A stretch of 64,000 nt of DNA from Bacillus sp. MM2020_4 (GCF_011250555.1 NZ_JAANMZ010000001.1:186001-250000), one strand, 5' to 3'. Shown: positions 26,142 to 35,528, numbered from the stretch's first letter. Notes: a model not told the origin generated them from the letters alone. Numbers and translations are program-made.

Positions 26142-26591
26142 ATGTATTTAGCTTTGAGTGACGTGGCAGGATTGATTCCTGATAAACAAGGAATCCAGGA
26201 TGAAATGGTGTTTCATACGATTACGGATCATGCAAATACCAGTCAGCCGAAAGGTTTATTTGTAGCCATAAATAAGGAATCTGGGGATCTTTTAGAAGCG
26301 ATTGCGAATGGAGCAATCGCCGCTATCTGGGATCAGGAAGAGAAACTTCCAGGATACACACCAACATATTTCCCTGTTTTTTTTACAACGGATATGGCTT
26401 GGGCGGTAAAAGAGATCCTAACACATTATTATGAAAAATTAGACGGAGAATCGATTAAGCACATGGAGATTACGAACTTTATATTTTCAAATAAAAAACT
26501 TCTTAATAAAAACAAACAATCATATGATATAGCTGGGATACTAGAAAAGCTGACAAATAAACGATCGAATGATGCCGGAAGGAGGGGATAA
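26142..26591 (+). CDS. orphan Mur ligase N-terminal (MurF-N-like) domain protein
   Basis: The 149-residue product looks like a lone N-terminal domain of a MurF/MurE-type ligase. [21 protein letters not shown] segment is followed by [40 protein letters not shown] and a short lysine-rich tail. That is the typical order of the UDP-substrate-binding domain. No P-loop (GTNGKT) or C-terminal ligase domain follows, so it cannot be a working ligase. It sits between murE and mraY, the classical position of murF. It has an intact frame and tight spacing (two bases after murE, mraY beginning one base after its stop), so it is probably translated. It is either a decaying murF or a retained accessory domain. 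Confidence 0.65.
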   Translation: MYLALSDVAGLIPDKQGIQDEMVFHTITDHANTSQPKGLFVAINKESGDLLEAIANGAIAAIWDQEEKLPGYTPTYFPVFFTTDMAWAVKEILTHYYEKLDGESIKHMEITNFIFSNKKLLNKNKQSYDIAGILEKLTNKRSNDAGRRG

Positions 26592-26592
26592 A

Positions 26593-27570
26593 ATGAAGGA
26601 GCAAGTTATTTTTTTCACAATTATCATGGGGTTCCTCATTTCAGTTTTACTTTCTCCCCTTTTTATTCCCTTCTTAAGAAGGTTGAAATTTGGACAAAGC
26701 ATTCGGGAAGAAGGACCAAAATCACATCAAAAAAAATCAGGCACACCAACAATGGGCGGTGTCATGATTTTATTCTCAATCATCATTACCACTTTGGTCA
26801 TGATTGGGAAATACTCGGATCAAATTCCGGTTACAGCATTTTTACTTATATTTGTGACATTTGGGTTCGGTTTACTCGGGTTTTTAGATGATTTTATCAA
26901 AGTGGTTTTGAAACGAAATCTAGGCCTTACTTCAAGGCAAAAGCTTTTAGGCCAAATTATTATTTCCGTTATCTTTTATTTAATCTATAAACATACAGGA
27001 CTATCCACAGAAATTAAACTTCCATTTTGGGATTATTCGATTGATTTAGGCTGGTCATATGTATTTTTTATCATCTTCTGGCTTGTGGGATTCTCAAACG
27101 CAGTGAACCTTACGGACGGACTGGATGGTTTGGTGTCGGGCACAGCGGCGATTGCTTTTGGAGCATTTGCTGTACTGGCGTGGAACCAAAATAACTTTGA
27201 AATTGCTGTTTTCTCGGTTGCTGTAGTTGGTGCAGTCTTAGGGTTTTTGGTTTTTAACGCCCATCCGGCAAAAGTATTTATGGGTGATACAGGATCGCTT
27301 GCCCTCGGCGGTGCCATTGCAGGAATTGCCATTTTAACAAAACTTGAGATCCTGCTCATTATTATCGGCGGCGTTTTTGTCATCGAAACATTGTCCGTGA
27401 TTCTTCAGGTTACTTCTTTCAAGACCACAGGGAAACGAATTTTTCGAATGAGTCCCTTACACCATCATTATGAATTGGTGGGCTGGTCGGAGTGGCGGGT
27501 AGTCGTTACATTTTGGAGTGTTGGTTTATTATTTGCGATACTAGGTATCTATATCGAGGTGTGGTTGTAA
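26593..27570 (+). CDS. mraY: phospho-MurNAc-pentapeptide translocase MraY
   Basis: MraY makes lipid I by moving phospho-MurNAc-pentapeptide from UDP to undecaprenyl phosphate in the membrane. The 325-residue product has about ten membrane segments. The family motifs are present: [15 protein letters not shown], the DDF metal motif (FLDDFIKV), [21 protein letters not shown] and the HHH-type [12 protein letters not shown] loop. The ATG at 26593 follows AAGGAGGGG at the right distance; an open frame eight codons longer lacks its own site. Confidence 0.97.
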   Translation: MKEQVIFFTIIMGFLISVLLSPLFIPFLRRLKFGQSIREEGPKSHQKKSGTPTMGGVMILFSIIITTLVMIGKYSDQIPVTAFLLIFVTFGFGLLGFLDDFIKVVLKRNLGLTSRQKLLGQIIISVIFYLIYKHTGLSTEIKLPFWDYSIDLGWSYVFFIIFWLVGFSNAVNLTDGLDGLVSGTAAIAFGAFAVLAWNQNNFEIAVFSVAVVGAVLGFLVFNAHPAKVFMGDTGSLALGGAIAGIAILTKLEILLIIIGGVFVIETLSVILQVTSFKTTGKRIFRMSPLHHHYELVGWSEWRVVVTFWSVGLLFAILGIYIEVWL

Positions 27571-28923
27571 GTGAGACAGATTGAATCGTATCAACATAAA
27601 AAAATTCTAGTGCTTGGATTGGCCAAAAGTGGTGTAACAGCCGCTACTTTGCTACATAAGCTTGGAGCATTTGTAACAGTCAACGATAAAAAGCCATTAT
27701 CGGAAAATCCCGAAGCACAAGGGTTATTAGGGCAAGGGATTAAGGTGATTTGTGGTGAACATCCAATTGGACTGCTTGATGAGGGATTCGAACTGATTGT
27801 AAAAAATCCGGGAATTCCCTATCATAATCCATTGATTGAAGGGGCTATTGAAAAGGGAATCCCTGTCATTACGGAAGTAGAGCTTGCGTATGAAATTTCC
27901 GAAGCGCCATTTATTGCTATTACTGGAACGAATGGAAAGACTACTACAACAACACTACTATTTGAAATGTTGAAAACAGGAAAGAAGCAGCCATTAATTG
28001 CCGGGAATATTGGGACAGTGGCTTCTGGTGTGGCTGAAGAGGCTACAAAGGATAATACCATTGTCATCGAATTATCCTCATTCCAGTTAATGGGAATCGA
28101 ATCTTTTAATCCGAAAATTGCAATTATAACAAACCTTTATGATGCACATTTGGATTATCACGGAACACGGCAGGAATACATTCGTGCTAAAGCGAATATT
28201 ACGAAAAACCAGACAGAGCTGGAATATTTAATCATAAATGCAGACCAAGAAGAAACAATGGAAATCGCACGCCAATCTAAAGCCAATATCATCCCGTTTT
28301 CCACAAAGAAAGAATTAATGGAAGGTGCTTTTCTGCGAGATGGCTGGATTATGTTTAATTGTGAAAAAGTAATGAAAATCGATGAAATAGCCTTACCAGG
28401 GGTACATAATCTAGAAAATATCTTATCTTCCATGGCTGCAGCTAAACTTTCGGGGGTCGAAAATAACGCAATCCAAGAGGTGCTCAGAACCTTTACTGGT
28501 GTCAGGCACCGTTTGCAATATGTTGCTAATGTTAATGGGCGAAGGGTCTATAATGATTCAAAGGCGACAAATAGTTTAGCGACGATCAAGGCGCTGGCTG
28601 CGTTTGAAGCACCCGTGATCCTGCTTGCAGGAGGGCTTGATCGCGGTAATGAATTTGATGAATTGCTTCCCTATTTGAAACATGTGAAGGTGTTAGTCAC
28701 TTTTGGTCAAACTGCCCCTAAGATGGAGCGGATCGGTCGAGAGGCGGGAATAAAAATAATCAACCGTGTCGATAATGTGGAAAAGGCAGTGCCTGAAGCA
28801 TATCGATACTCCGAATCGGGGGACGTCATATTATTGTCTCCTGCCTGCGCCAGTTGGGATCAATATAAAAGTTTTGAAGTCAGGGGAGACATTTTTATCG
28901 AAGCGGTGCATAAGCTTAAATAA
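27571..28923 (+). CDS. murD: UDP-MurNAc-L-alanine:D-glutamate ligase MurD
   Basis: MurD adds D-glutamate to UDP-MurNAc-L-Ala with ATP in the cytoplasm. The 450-residue product has the N-terminal Rossmann domain ([14 protein letters not shown]), the P-loop [18 protein letters not shown] and the central [11 protein letters not shown]. The C-terminal domain carries NDSKATN and [17 protein letters not shown]. The GTG start directly follows the mraY stop, with GAGGTG about ten bases upstream. It is followed by a structured repeat-like gap and then spoVE. Confidence 0.95.
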   Translation: MRQIESYQHKKILVLGLAKSGVTAATLLHKLGAFVTVNDKKPLSENPEAQGLLGQGIKVICGEHPIGLLDEGFELIVKNPGIPYHNPLIEGAIEKGIPVITEVELAYEISEAPFIAITGTNGKTTTTTLLFEMLKTGKKQPLIAGNIGTVASGVAEEATKDNTIVIELSSFQLMGIESFNPKIAIITNLYDAHLDYHGTRQEYIRAKANITKNQTELEYLIINADQEETMEIARQSKANIIPFSTKKELMEGAFLRDGWIMFNCEKVMKIDEIALPGVHNLENILSSMAAAKLSGVENNAIQEVLRTFTGVRHRLQYVANVNGRRVYNDSKATNSLATIKALAAFEAPVILLAGGLDRGNEFDELLPYLKHVKVLVTFGQTAPKMERIGREAGIKIINRVDNVEKAVPEAYRYSESGDVILLSPACASWDQYKSFEVRGDIFIEAVHKLK

Positions 28924-29024
28924 GGGCTTGTACAAAGGAAAGCGATAGCGCCTGTAAAGCAGCGGGCGTATAGCCTGGAACTAGATCCTGATCTAGGTTC
29001 AGCTTATTATACTTGCTAAGCCCT
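28923..29024. repeat. diverged repeat-family element with terminal inverted repeats
   Basis: AGGGCTT at 28923-28929 and AAGCCCT at 29018-29024 bound about 102 bases between murD and spoVE. Bases 28937-28980 resemble, in inverted orientation, the end of the repeats at 34130 and 38081 (shared AAAGCG, AGCGCC, GCGTAT and GCCTGGA). The interior is replaced by a CTAGATC-CT-GATCTAG hairpin at 28981-28996. No T-run follows. Confidence 0.5.
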
Positions 29025-29050
29025 AAAACTCGTGGTTGAGGTGTATAGCG

Positions 29051-30151
29051 GTGCCGACAAAGAGAACAACTCCTGATTTTATTTTAATGATTGTCACTTT
29101 CACGCTGCTGGCAATAGGGCTCATTATGGTTTACAGCGCGAGTGCAATATGGGCTGAATTTAAATTTGATGATTCCTTTTTCTTTGCTAAAAGGCAAACC
29201 TTATTCGCCGGGGTCGGGGTTGCTGCCATGTTTTTTATTATGAACATTAACTATTGGACATGGAGAACTTGGGCCAAAACCATATTAATTGTTTGCTTTG
29301 TTTTGTTAGTGCTAGTCTTGATACCTGGTATTGGGAATGTTCGCAATGGCTCAAGAAGCTGGATAGGAGTAGGCGCGTTTTCGATTCAGCCTTCAGAATT
29401 TATGAAACTGGCGATGATTGCTTTTCTGGCAAAATACCTTTCAGAGCGGCAAAAGCTAATTACTTCTTTTAAAAAAGGACTTGTCCCTTCGTTGGGCCTT
29501 GCTTTTATTGCTTTTGCTATGATCATGCTCCAGCCTGATTTGGGTACAGGAACGGTTATGATGGGAACCTGCGTGGTGATGATATTTATTGCCGGTGCAC
29601 GCGTCAGACATTTTGCTCTTCTGGGGCTATTGGGTGTTGCTGGGTTTGTCGGCTTAATTGCTTCCGCTCCTTATCGAATAAAGAGGATCACTTCGTTTTT
29701 GGATCCCTGGTCAGATCCACTAGGCAGTGGGTTTCAAATAATTCAATCCCTTTATGCAATCGGCCCCGGAGGTTTATTCGGACTTGGTCTTGGTGAAAGC
29801 AGGCAGAAGTTCTTTTACTTACCAGAACCACAAACAGACTTTATCTTTGCCATTCTTTCCGAAGAATTAGGGTTTATTGGCGGCTCTTTTATCCTGCTAT
29901 TGTTCGCACTATTGTTATGGCGTGGAATCCGCATTGCACTTGGGGCTCCAGATTTATATGGTAGCTTTCTTGCTGTGGGAATTATCGCCATGGTGGCCAT
30001 CCAAGTGATGATAAATATCGGTGTTGTTACCGGACTAATGCCGGTAACTGGTATAACACTGCCATTTTTAAGCTATGGGGGCTCCTCATTAACCTTGATG
30101 TTGATGGCTATCGGTGTTCTCCTAAATATTAGCCGTTATTCAAGATATTAA
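29051..30151 (+). CDS. spoVE: stage V sporulation protein E, SEDS lipid II polymerase
   Basis: SpoVE is the FtsW/RodA-type glycan polymerase of spore cortex synthesis and partners with SpoVD. The 366-residue product equals the B. subtilis length. The start MPTKRTTPDFILMIVTFTLL leads into about ten membrane segments with VYSASAIWAEFKFDDSFFF, SIQPSEFMKLAMI and LGLGLGESRQKFFYLPEPQ. The segment DFIFAILSEELGF and the C-terminal GITLPFLSYGGSS follow. The GTG at 29051 is seven bases behind GAGGTG; an in-frame TTG five codons earlier overlaps that site. Confidence 0.95.
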   Translation: MPTKRTTPDFILMIVTFTLLAIGLIMVYSASAIWAEFKFDDSFFFAKRQTLFAGVGVAAMFFIMNINYWTWRTWAKTILIVCFVLLVLVLIPGIGNVRNGSRSWIGVGAFSIQPSEFMKLAMIAFLAKYLSERQKLITSFKKGLVPSLGLAFIAFAMIMLQPDLGTGTVMMGTCVVMIFIAGARVRHFALLGLLGVAGFVGLIASAPYRIKRITSFLDPWSDPLGSGFQIIQSLYAIGPGGLFGLGLGESRQKFFYLPEPQTDFIFAILSEELGFIGGSFILLLFALLLWRGIRIALGAPDLYGSFLAVGIIAMVAIQVMINIGVVTGLMPVTGITLPFLSYGGSSLTLMLMAIGVLLNISRYSRY

Positions 30152-30158
30152 AAATGAT

Positions 30159-30188
30159 ACCCTGTTCGGTGGCAGGGTTCTTTTTATT
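30159..30188 (+). terminator. intrinsic terminator of spoVE
   Basis: ACCCTG / CAGGGT stem and a TTTTTATTTTT tail, eight bases after the spoVE stop. It isolates spoVE from murG. Confidence 0.72.
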
Positions 30189-30295
30189 TTTAATCAAAAT
30201 AGTTCATTACATTTAGGTAACATTCTTTTTTCATTCGCGTTTTTTCTTATGTTTTTATAGTAGAATGTGTTTAGCAACTTTTTAGAGGTGAGAAA

Positions 30296-31390
30296 ATGAA
30301 AATAGTAGTTAGCGGTGGCGGGACTGGTGGACATATTTATCCTGCACTCGCACTGATCAGAGAAATTCAAAAAGAGAACAAAGATGCTGAGTTTCTATAC
30401 ATAGGTACAGTAAATGGATTGGAGAGTAAAATCGTTCCTAGGGAAAATATTGCATTTAAATCAATCCATATTACCGGATTTAAGAGAAAGCTTTCCATCG
30501 AAAATGTCAAAACGGTTTTTCGTTTTCTAAAAGGTGTGAAGGACAGCAAAAGAATACTAAAAGAATTTAAGCCTGACATTGTTATTGGAACGGGAGGATA
30601 TGTGTGCGGGCCTGTTGTGTATGCTGCACATAAGCTGCGGATTCCAACAATTATTCATGAGCAAAATAGTGTACCGGGTCTGACCAACAAGTTCTTAAGC
30701 CGGTATGTAAATAAAATTGCTATTTGTTTCGAGGAAGCAAAAGCATATTTCCCAAGTGATAAAATTGTTTTCACGGGGAATCCGCGGGCTTCTGAGGTCA
30801 TTGGCAAGGATGGAATAAAAGGCCGTCTATCAGCAGGTCTTAGCACAACTAAACCTGCTGTCCTCATCTTCGGTGGCAGCCGTGGTGCACGTCCAATCAA
30901 CGAGTCGGTCGTGAAAGCCTTCGCTGAATTGGCTGAAAAACCCTATCAGATTCTCTATATTACAGGTGACGTCCATTATGAAGATGTCAAGAAGGAAGTA
31001 GAATTAGTTGGCAGTCCAAACAATGTAGTGATAAAGCCGTTTATTCACAATATGCCGGAAGTTCTTGCTGGAATTGATTTGGTTGTATCAAGAGCGGGAG
31101 CAACTACTCTTGCCGAGATTACTTCACTTGGTATTCCAAGCATACTTGTCCCAAGCCCGTATGTGACAAATAATCATCAAGAAAAAAATGCCCGGTCATT
31201 AAGTGATCATGGTGCCGCAGAATTGCTTTTAGAAAAGGATCTAAATAATAAAAGTCTTGTGAATCACATTGATCGAATTCTCCTGAATAAGGATAATTTA
31301 CAAGACATGAAACTAAAAGCTAAAAAAATGGGTGTCCCGGATTCAGCTAGCAGACTTTACGCAGTAATGAAACAACTTATTAAAAAGTAA
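30296..31390 (+). CDS. murG: lipid II synthase MurG
   Basis: MurG adds GlcNAc from UDP-GlcNAc to lipid I on the inner membrane face, giving lipid II. The 364-residue product shows the two Rossmann halves of a GT-B transferase. They carry [16 protein letters not shown] at the N-terminus, [19 protein letters not shown], and the C-terminal donor-binding [14 protein letters not shown] and [21 protein letters not shown] precedes the ATG. It lies 144 bases from spoVE behind a terminator, so it probably has its own promoter; a TATAGT lies at 30256, but no clear -35. Confidence 0.96.
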   Translation: MKIVVSGGGTGGHIYPALALIREIQKENKDAEFLYIGTVNGLESKIVPRENIAFKSIHITGFKRKLSIENVKTVFRFLKGVKDSKRILKEFKPDIVIGTGGYVCGPVVYAAHKLRIPTIIHEQNSVPGLTNKFLSRYVNKIAICFEEAKAYFPSDKIVFTGNPRASEVIGKDGIKGRLSAGLSTTKPAVLIFGGSRGARPINESVVKAFAELAEKPYQILYITGDVHYEDVKKEVELVGSPNNVVIKPFIHNMPEVLAGIDLVVSRAGATTLAEITSLGIPSILVPSPYVTNNHQEKNARSLSDHGAAELLLEKDLNNKSLVNHIDRILLNKDNLQDMKLKAKKMGVPDSASRLYAVMKQLIKK

Positions 31391-31461
31391 AGCAAGGGTA
31401 GCCCAAAATATTTTTGTGCATAAACTGAAATAAACGCATCTTGAAAGTAAGGGTGGTAAAC

Positions 31462-32388
31462 ATGAACGCAATTTTAACAGAATTGCAAAATTTAAATATT
31501 GGGAAAGTGAAACAAAATGAGCCTCTTCTTAATCACACAACAATAAAAATTGGCGGCCCAGCTGATCTTTTTATTGAGCCTTCATCAGTGGAAAATTTAA
31601 AACAGGTGATGACCGTGATAAAAAAACACCGTCTTAATTGGCGTGCGATTGGCAGGGGTTCCAACCTATTAGTATCTGACAAAGGGATTGAGGGAGCAGT
31701 GATTAAACTCGGTTCTGGTTTAGGTCATCTTGAGGTAAATGGTACCGAGATTACAGTCGGAGGCGGTCACTCCCTTGTCAGCTTATCCACCATAATCAGT
31801 AAAAAAGGGCTGACGGGACTTGAATTTGCTAGTGGGATCCCAGGGTCTGTCGGCGGAGCAGTTTATATGAATGCCGGTGCGCATGGCTCAGATATTAGCA
31901 AAGTATTAACGAGGGCACATATATTATTTGATGATGGAACGATGGAGTGGCTTTCGAATGAAGAAATGGAGTTCTCCTACAGAACGTCTGTTCTGCAGAA
32001 GAAACGACCGGGTATTGTAGTGGAAGCCGTTTTTCAGCTTGCGCTTGGGGAGCGAGCTGTAATAGTTGAAAAAATGCAGCACAATAAAGATTATCGAAAA
32101 GATACGCAGCCATGGAATTTTCCTTGTGCAGGCAGTATTTTCAGAAATCCACTGCCAAATTATGCAGGAAAACTAATAGAAGTTGCCGGCTTAAAAGGAT
32201 TCAGTATTGGCGGGGCAAAAATTTCTGAAATGCATGGCAATTTCATTGTTAATGCCGGAAATGCGACCGCGGGCGATGTACTTGCATTAATCCAGCATGT
32301 CAAAGATACCATTTATAGTCTTTATGAAGTGAAAATGGAAACAGAAGTGGAAATAATCGGAAGAAGACAGTCGAGGGCGTCAAATTAA
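31462..32388 (+). CDS. murB: UDP-N-acetylenolpyruvoylglucosamine reductase MurB
   Basis: MurB reduces UDP-GlcNAc-enolpyruvate to UDP-MurNAc with NADPH and FAD. The 308-residue product has the FAD-binding [27 protein letters not shown] and [20 protein letters not shown]. The catalytic Ser is in CAGSIFRNP, and a C-terminal Glu region is present. The ATG at 31462 follows AAGGGTGG; a TTG seven codons upstream lacks a site. It lies 71 bases behind murG and is probably cotranscribed. Confidence 0.95.
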   Translation: MNAILTELQNLNIGKVKQNEPLLNHTTIKIGGPADLFIEPSSVENLKQVMTVIKKHRLNWRAIGRGSNLLVSDKGIEGAVIKLGSGLGHLEVNGTEITVGGGHSLVSLSTIISKKGLTGLEFASGIPGSVGGAVYMNAGAHGSDISKVLTRAHILFDDGTMEWLSNEEMEFSYRTSVLQKKRPGIVVEAVFQLALGERAVIVEKMQHNKDYRKDTQPWNFPCAGSIFRNPLPNYAGKLIEVAGLKGFSIGGAKISEMHGNFIVNAGNATAGDVLALIQHVKDTIYSLYEVKMETEVEIIGRRQSRASN

Positions 32389-32447
32389 AGTTCCAAAATT
32401 TTAGCTTACTTTTCTTGTAAGAAATCCCTTACGAATGACAAATATTG

Positions 32448-32456
32448 TGTTATAAT
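32448..32456 (+). promoter_or_regulatory. candidate extended -10 promoter of divIB
   Basis: TGTTATAAT, a TGn-extended -10 in the murB-divIB gap. Upstream is a weak CTTACG at the -35 distance. It would transcribe through the hairpin at 32499, so the leader could be attenuated. Confidence 0.4.
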
Positions 32457-32498
32457 TACTGATAAACATTATACGCGGAAAAACTAATGGGAACGAAT

Positions 32499-32532
32499 AA
32501 CGGCATGATTTTTCGTGCCGTTGTTTCTCTTT
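32499..32532 (+). terminator. terminator or attenuator before divIB
   Basis: AACGGCA / TGCCGTT stem followed by GTTTCTCTTTTT. It ends murG-murB or attenuates the divIB leader, since a candidate promoter lies upstream of it. Confidence 0.55.
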
Positions 32533-32613
32533 TTCTAAGGAACCTTTAACTTGTTTTAGTGGACAAGCTTTTAGTAAATTAGGGCAACTGCTTTTTATTT
32601 GGAGGAAAAATAA

Positions 32614-33405
32614 ATGGAAAAGGGTAAAATTGTTGCTCTAGAGGATCGAATACCAAAATTAAAGGAGCAAAGGCGGCGAAAGGCAAACAGGAGGCTCGTA
32701 CTTTTGCTTATTTTATTTTTTACCATGATTGTCGTTGTCGCCTATACTCAATCACCATTGAGTCATGTGAAAAATATTACAGTTAAAGGAAATGAAGTAT
32801 ATTCAGATCGTGAATTAATTAAAATAAGCGGTATTACAAATAATACAAATATTTGGAAAGTAAGTAAAACGGATGTCACTTCAAAGCTTGAACAGTTATC
32901 CGAAATTAATAAGGCAAAAATCAACATTCATTGGCCAAACACCATCCTAATTCAGGTTAAAGAACATAAAAGGGTGGCATATCTTAAGCAAGATACAACT
33001 TTTTATCCTGTTATGGAAAACGGAAAAATCTTAAAAGATAGAAAAACGGAAATAATCCCAGTTAATTCTCCGATTCTTTTCGAATTCACCGAAGGTAAAG
33101 TCCTTAACCAAATGGTAAAAGAGTTAGAAATTCTTCCAAGTGAAATTTTAAACTCCATTTCTGAAATTCATTATTCTCCGAAAAAAACTGATCAGTATCA
33201 TATTTCCTTATTTATGAATGACGGCTTTGAAGTAAGTGCTACACTTAGAACTTTTTCGGAAAAGATGGTCCATTATCCTTCAATCATTAGCCAATTAGAC
33301 CCTAGCAAAAAGGGGATCATTGACTTGGAAGTAGGTTCATATTTTAAGGCTTTTGAACCGGAAGTGGAGGAAACAGAAGTTGAAAAAGATAAAGGTGAAG
33401 GGTAA
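32614..33405 (+). CDS. divIB: cell division protein DivIB (FtsQ family)
   Basis: DivIB is a bitopic divisome protein that works with FtsL and DivIC and stabilises them at the septum. The 263-residue product has a basic cytoplasmic part (1-27) and one membrane span (about 28-45). A POTRA domain follows (about 50-120, beginning HVKNITVKGNEVYSDREL), then the beta domain and an acidic tail. GGAGG precedes the ATG. The end overlaps ylxW by 26 bases. Confidence 0.92.
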   Translation: MEKGKIVALEDRIPKLKEQRRRKANRRLVLLLILFFTMIVVVAYTQSPLSHVKNITVKGNEVYSDRELIKISGITNNTNIWKVSKTDVTSKLEQLSEINKAKINIHWPNTILIQVKEHKRVAYLKQDTTFYPVMENGKILKDRKTEIIPVNSPILFEFTEGKVLNQMVKELEILPSEILNSISEIHYSPKKTDQYHISLFMNDGFEVSATLRTFSEKMVHYPSIISQLDPSKKGIIDLEVGSYFKAFEPEVEETEVEKDKGEG

Positions 33406-34090
33406 GCATTTTATCATGTCCCTTGTCTTCCTTGTTTTGGGATTTATGTTGGCCTTTTCCTATCATCTAACCCAAAAAGAAAATCAAACAAAAAAATGGG
33501 ACATGTCGGATAATCAATATGAAAAAACCCTGACATTAAGGGATCAATTAATCGCCCAAGAGGAAACGAATCAAAAGCTTCAAAGGGAGTTAAATCAAAA
33601 GCAAGAAGAGGTTCTTAAAAATGAAAAGGATCTTTCCAAAGAAGCACAAGTTTTCCTAAACCTAGCTGAAGATGCTGAGAAGTACCGGATGTATCTAGGA
33701 AAGGTGAAGGTAAAAGGAAAAGGAGTAAAGATTACTCTTTCTGATGGTGCATATGACCCAAAGGAGAGTAATATAAACAATTATTTAGTTCATGAACATC
33801 ATGTTTTTAAGGTGGTGAATGAGCTTTATATCTCCGGTGCTGTGGCAATTGCTATAAATGGACAAAGGTTGACGAGTCATTCCTATATTGTTTGTAATGG
33901 TCCCGTTATTACGGTTGATGGTGTTCCATATCCTGCACCATTCGTTATTTCTGCAATAGGTGAACCAGATGTTCTCTCGTCCGCATTGAACTTGACCGGA
34001 GGAGTAAAGGATCAATTAGTCAATGATAATCTTGTTTTTACACTGGAAAAGATAAATGAAATTGTCCTAAATCCTATTATAAGCAGTTAA
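33380..34090 (+). CDS. ylxW: YlxW, DUF881 family protein
   Basis: This 236-residue DUF881 protein has one N-terminal membrane span (about 11-29), an extracellular coiled coil (about 45-95) and a C-terminal alpha/beta domain (LVHEHHVFKVVNELYISGA, VAIAINGQRL). The TTG at 33380 is nine bases behind GGAGG and lies inside the end of divIB. It is paired with the paralogue ylxX, from which a repeat element now separates it. Its function is unknown; the position suggests a role near the divisome. Confidence 0.85.
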   Translation: MKKIKVKGKHFIMSLVFLVLGFMLAFSYHLTQKENQTKKWDMSDNQYEKTLTLRDQLIAQEETNQKLQRELNQKQEEVLKNEKDLSKEAQVFLNLAEDAEKYRMYLGKVKVKGKGVKITLSDGAYDPKESNINNYLVHEHHVFKVVNELYISGAVAIAINGQRLTSHSYIVCNGPVITVDGVPYPAPFVISAIGEPDVLSSALNLTGGVKDQLVNDNLVFTLEKINEIVLNPIISS

Positions 34091-34129
34091 TCAGTGTCCA
34101 CAATACTTTAATAATTAGAAGTTTTAATT

Positions 34130-34295
34130 TCGACTTTGAGAATTGTCTAGCTCCAGCACCCTAGCGGCTAGTGTCCTTCGCTCTCCGCCCTACGATAAGT
34201 CAACATCGAATCGCTGACGCTCTTCGTGTTTCCTTTATCTCAGTTGGAGCGCTCCAGGCCATACGCCGCTGACCAGGGCGCTTGCGCTTTTCTAT
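34130..34295 (+). repeat. dispersed intergenic repeat, copy 1
   Basis: This 166-bp GC-richer element lies between ylxW and ylxX. It is about 94 percent identical by eye (roughly ten differences) to the copy at 38081-38247, in the same orientation. Its ends pair: GCACCCT and AGCGGC on the left with GCCGCT and AGGGCGC on the right. Inside is a GGAGCGCTCC palindrome. It has no transposase and I saw no clear target-site duplication. It stops 18 bases before the chosen ylxX start. Confidence 0.88.
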
Positions 34296-34312
34296 AAGGT
34301 TAGGTGAAAAAA

Positions 34313-35044
34313 GTGGACAAGCCGAAAATGAATATAAGCTTTACTTTAATCGCAACAGTAGTGGGATTCATGATTGCCATTCAATTCCAAACGATAAAAA
34401 AACCTGTTGAGCGGGATACACGTGATATTTGGCAGCTCCGCGAGGCATTATTAAAAGAAAAAGAACTTCAATCTGGTTTGCTAAACGAAATTCGTTCGAA
34501 TGAAGTGAAACTATCAGCCTATGAGTCTAAACGGAATCAAAGTAAGGGACAAGTGTTAAAGGAAACAATAGAAGAATTGAAAACAGAAGCAGGACTTACT
34601 GAGGTTTCAGGGCCTGGTATTACTTTACAAATTGAACCTGTTATTGAAAGTGTTCAATTGGGGGCTCCGGTGACAAGAGTCGTTTCTCCTGAGCTGTTAA
34701 AAAGATTATTAAATGAAGTAAATATGTATGATGCGAAATATGTCGCAATAGACGGGCAAAGGATCATTAATAGCACCGTGATTAGGGATATTAATGGTGA
34801 AACCAAAATTGATGGCCATACAATCAGAAGTTTACCTGTAGAAATAAAAGTTGGTGTAAATGAAATGAATACGGCTGAAAAAATATCTAACCGGATGAAG
34901 GTCTCAAAAGCAAGGGATGAATTTTTTACTGAAAACTTAAGACTGAATGTTTCTGCGCCAAATCCATCTATTACTATTCCTGCCTATGACCATTCCATTC
35001 GTATAAAGTATATGGAGCCGGTCAAAGAAGGGAGCAATTCCTAA
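34313..35044 (+). CDS. ylxX: YlxX, DUF881 family protein
   Basis: This 243-residue paralogue of YlxW has one N-terminal membrane span (about 7-25), a coiled-coil stretch (about 45-90) and the DUF881 domain (EVSGPGITLQIE, YVAIDGQRIINSTVI). I prefer the GTG at 34313, five bases behind AGGTGA; a GTG three codons earlier is also possible. The upstream region, including part of the leader, is repeat copy 1, so its expression may be affected. The stop overlaps the sbp start by one base. Confidence 0.85.
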   Translation: MDKPKMNISFTLIATVVGFMIAIQFQTIKKPVERDTRDIWQLREALLKEKELQSGLLNEIRSNEVKLSAYESKRNQSKGQVLKETIEELKTEAGLTEVSGPGITLQIEPVIESVQLGAPVTRVVSPELLKRLLNEVNMYDAKYVAIDGQRIINSTVIRDINGETKIDGHTIRSLPVEIKVGVNEMNTAEKISNRMKVSKARDEFFTENLRLNVSAPNPSITIPAYDHSIRIKYMEPVKEGSNS

Positions 35045-35406
35045 TGTGGCTTCCGTTTATGGGACTCGTTCTTGGGATTATTCTGGGGTTATTAACAGAA
35101 ATTCGCATTCCTGAAGAATATTCCAATTATTTGTCGATTGCTGTCCTTGCGGCATTCGACACGCTTTTCGGTGGAATCAGGGCATACTTGCAAAATATTT
35201 ATGATGAAAAGGTGTTTGTTTCGGGATTCTTTTTTAATATAATACTTGCTGCAAGTTTAGCTTTTCTCGGTGTTCATCTTGGTGTAGACTTGTATTTAGC
35301 AGCAGTTTTTGCATTTGGTGTCAGGTTGTTTCAAAATATTGCCGTCATAAGACGAATATTATTGACGAAATGGTCAACAAACAAAGAAAAAATCGAAAAA
35401 AATTGA
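35044..35406 (+). CDS. sbp: small basic protein Sbp (DUF1290)
   Basis: This 120-residue membrane protein of the small-basic-protein family always sits ahead of ftsA in Bacilli. It has about three to four hydrophobic segments and the conserved LSIAVLAAFDTLFGGIRAYL, and ends in a basic tail. AGAAGGGAG lies upstream of the ATG, which overlaps the ylxX stop. Function is unknown. Confidence 0.9.
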   Translation: MWLPFMGLVLGIILGLLTEIRIPEEYSNYLSIAVLAAFDTLFGGIRAYLQNIYDEKVFVSGFFFNIILAASLAFLGVHLGVDLYLAAVFAFGVRLFQNIAVIRRILLTKWSTNKEKIEKN

Positions 35407-35414
35407 TATTTTTT

Positions 35415-35459
35415 AAAGGGAAATATGTTGTTGTGACGAATATTTTTATAAGATATTAC
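35415..35459 (+). promoter_or_regulatory. overlapping sigma-H and sigma-A promoters of ftsAZ
   Basis: Sigma-H: AAAGGGAAA (35415-35423), 11 bases, GACGAATAT (35435-35443), which matches RnAGGAwww-N11-RnnGAATww at all but one defined position. Sigma-A: TTGTGA (35431-35436), 17 bases, TATTAC (35454-35459). B. subtilis ftsAZ also has sigma-A and sigma-H promoters. Downstream is an inverted repeat (GAACAA / TTGTTC) of unknown role. Confidence 0.6.
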
Positions 35460-35528
35460 TATGGAAAATTTTATTGAACAAAATAAATTGTTGTTCAACT
35501 CAGGGAGATTAAAAGGAGGTGCCAAAGA

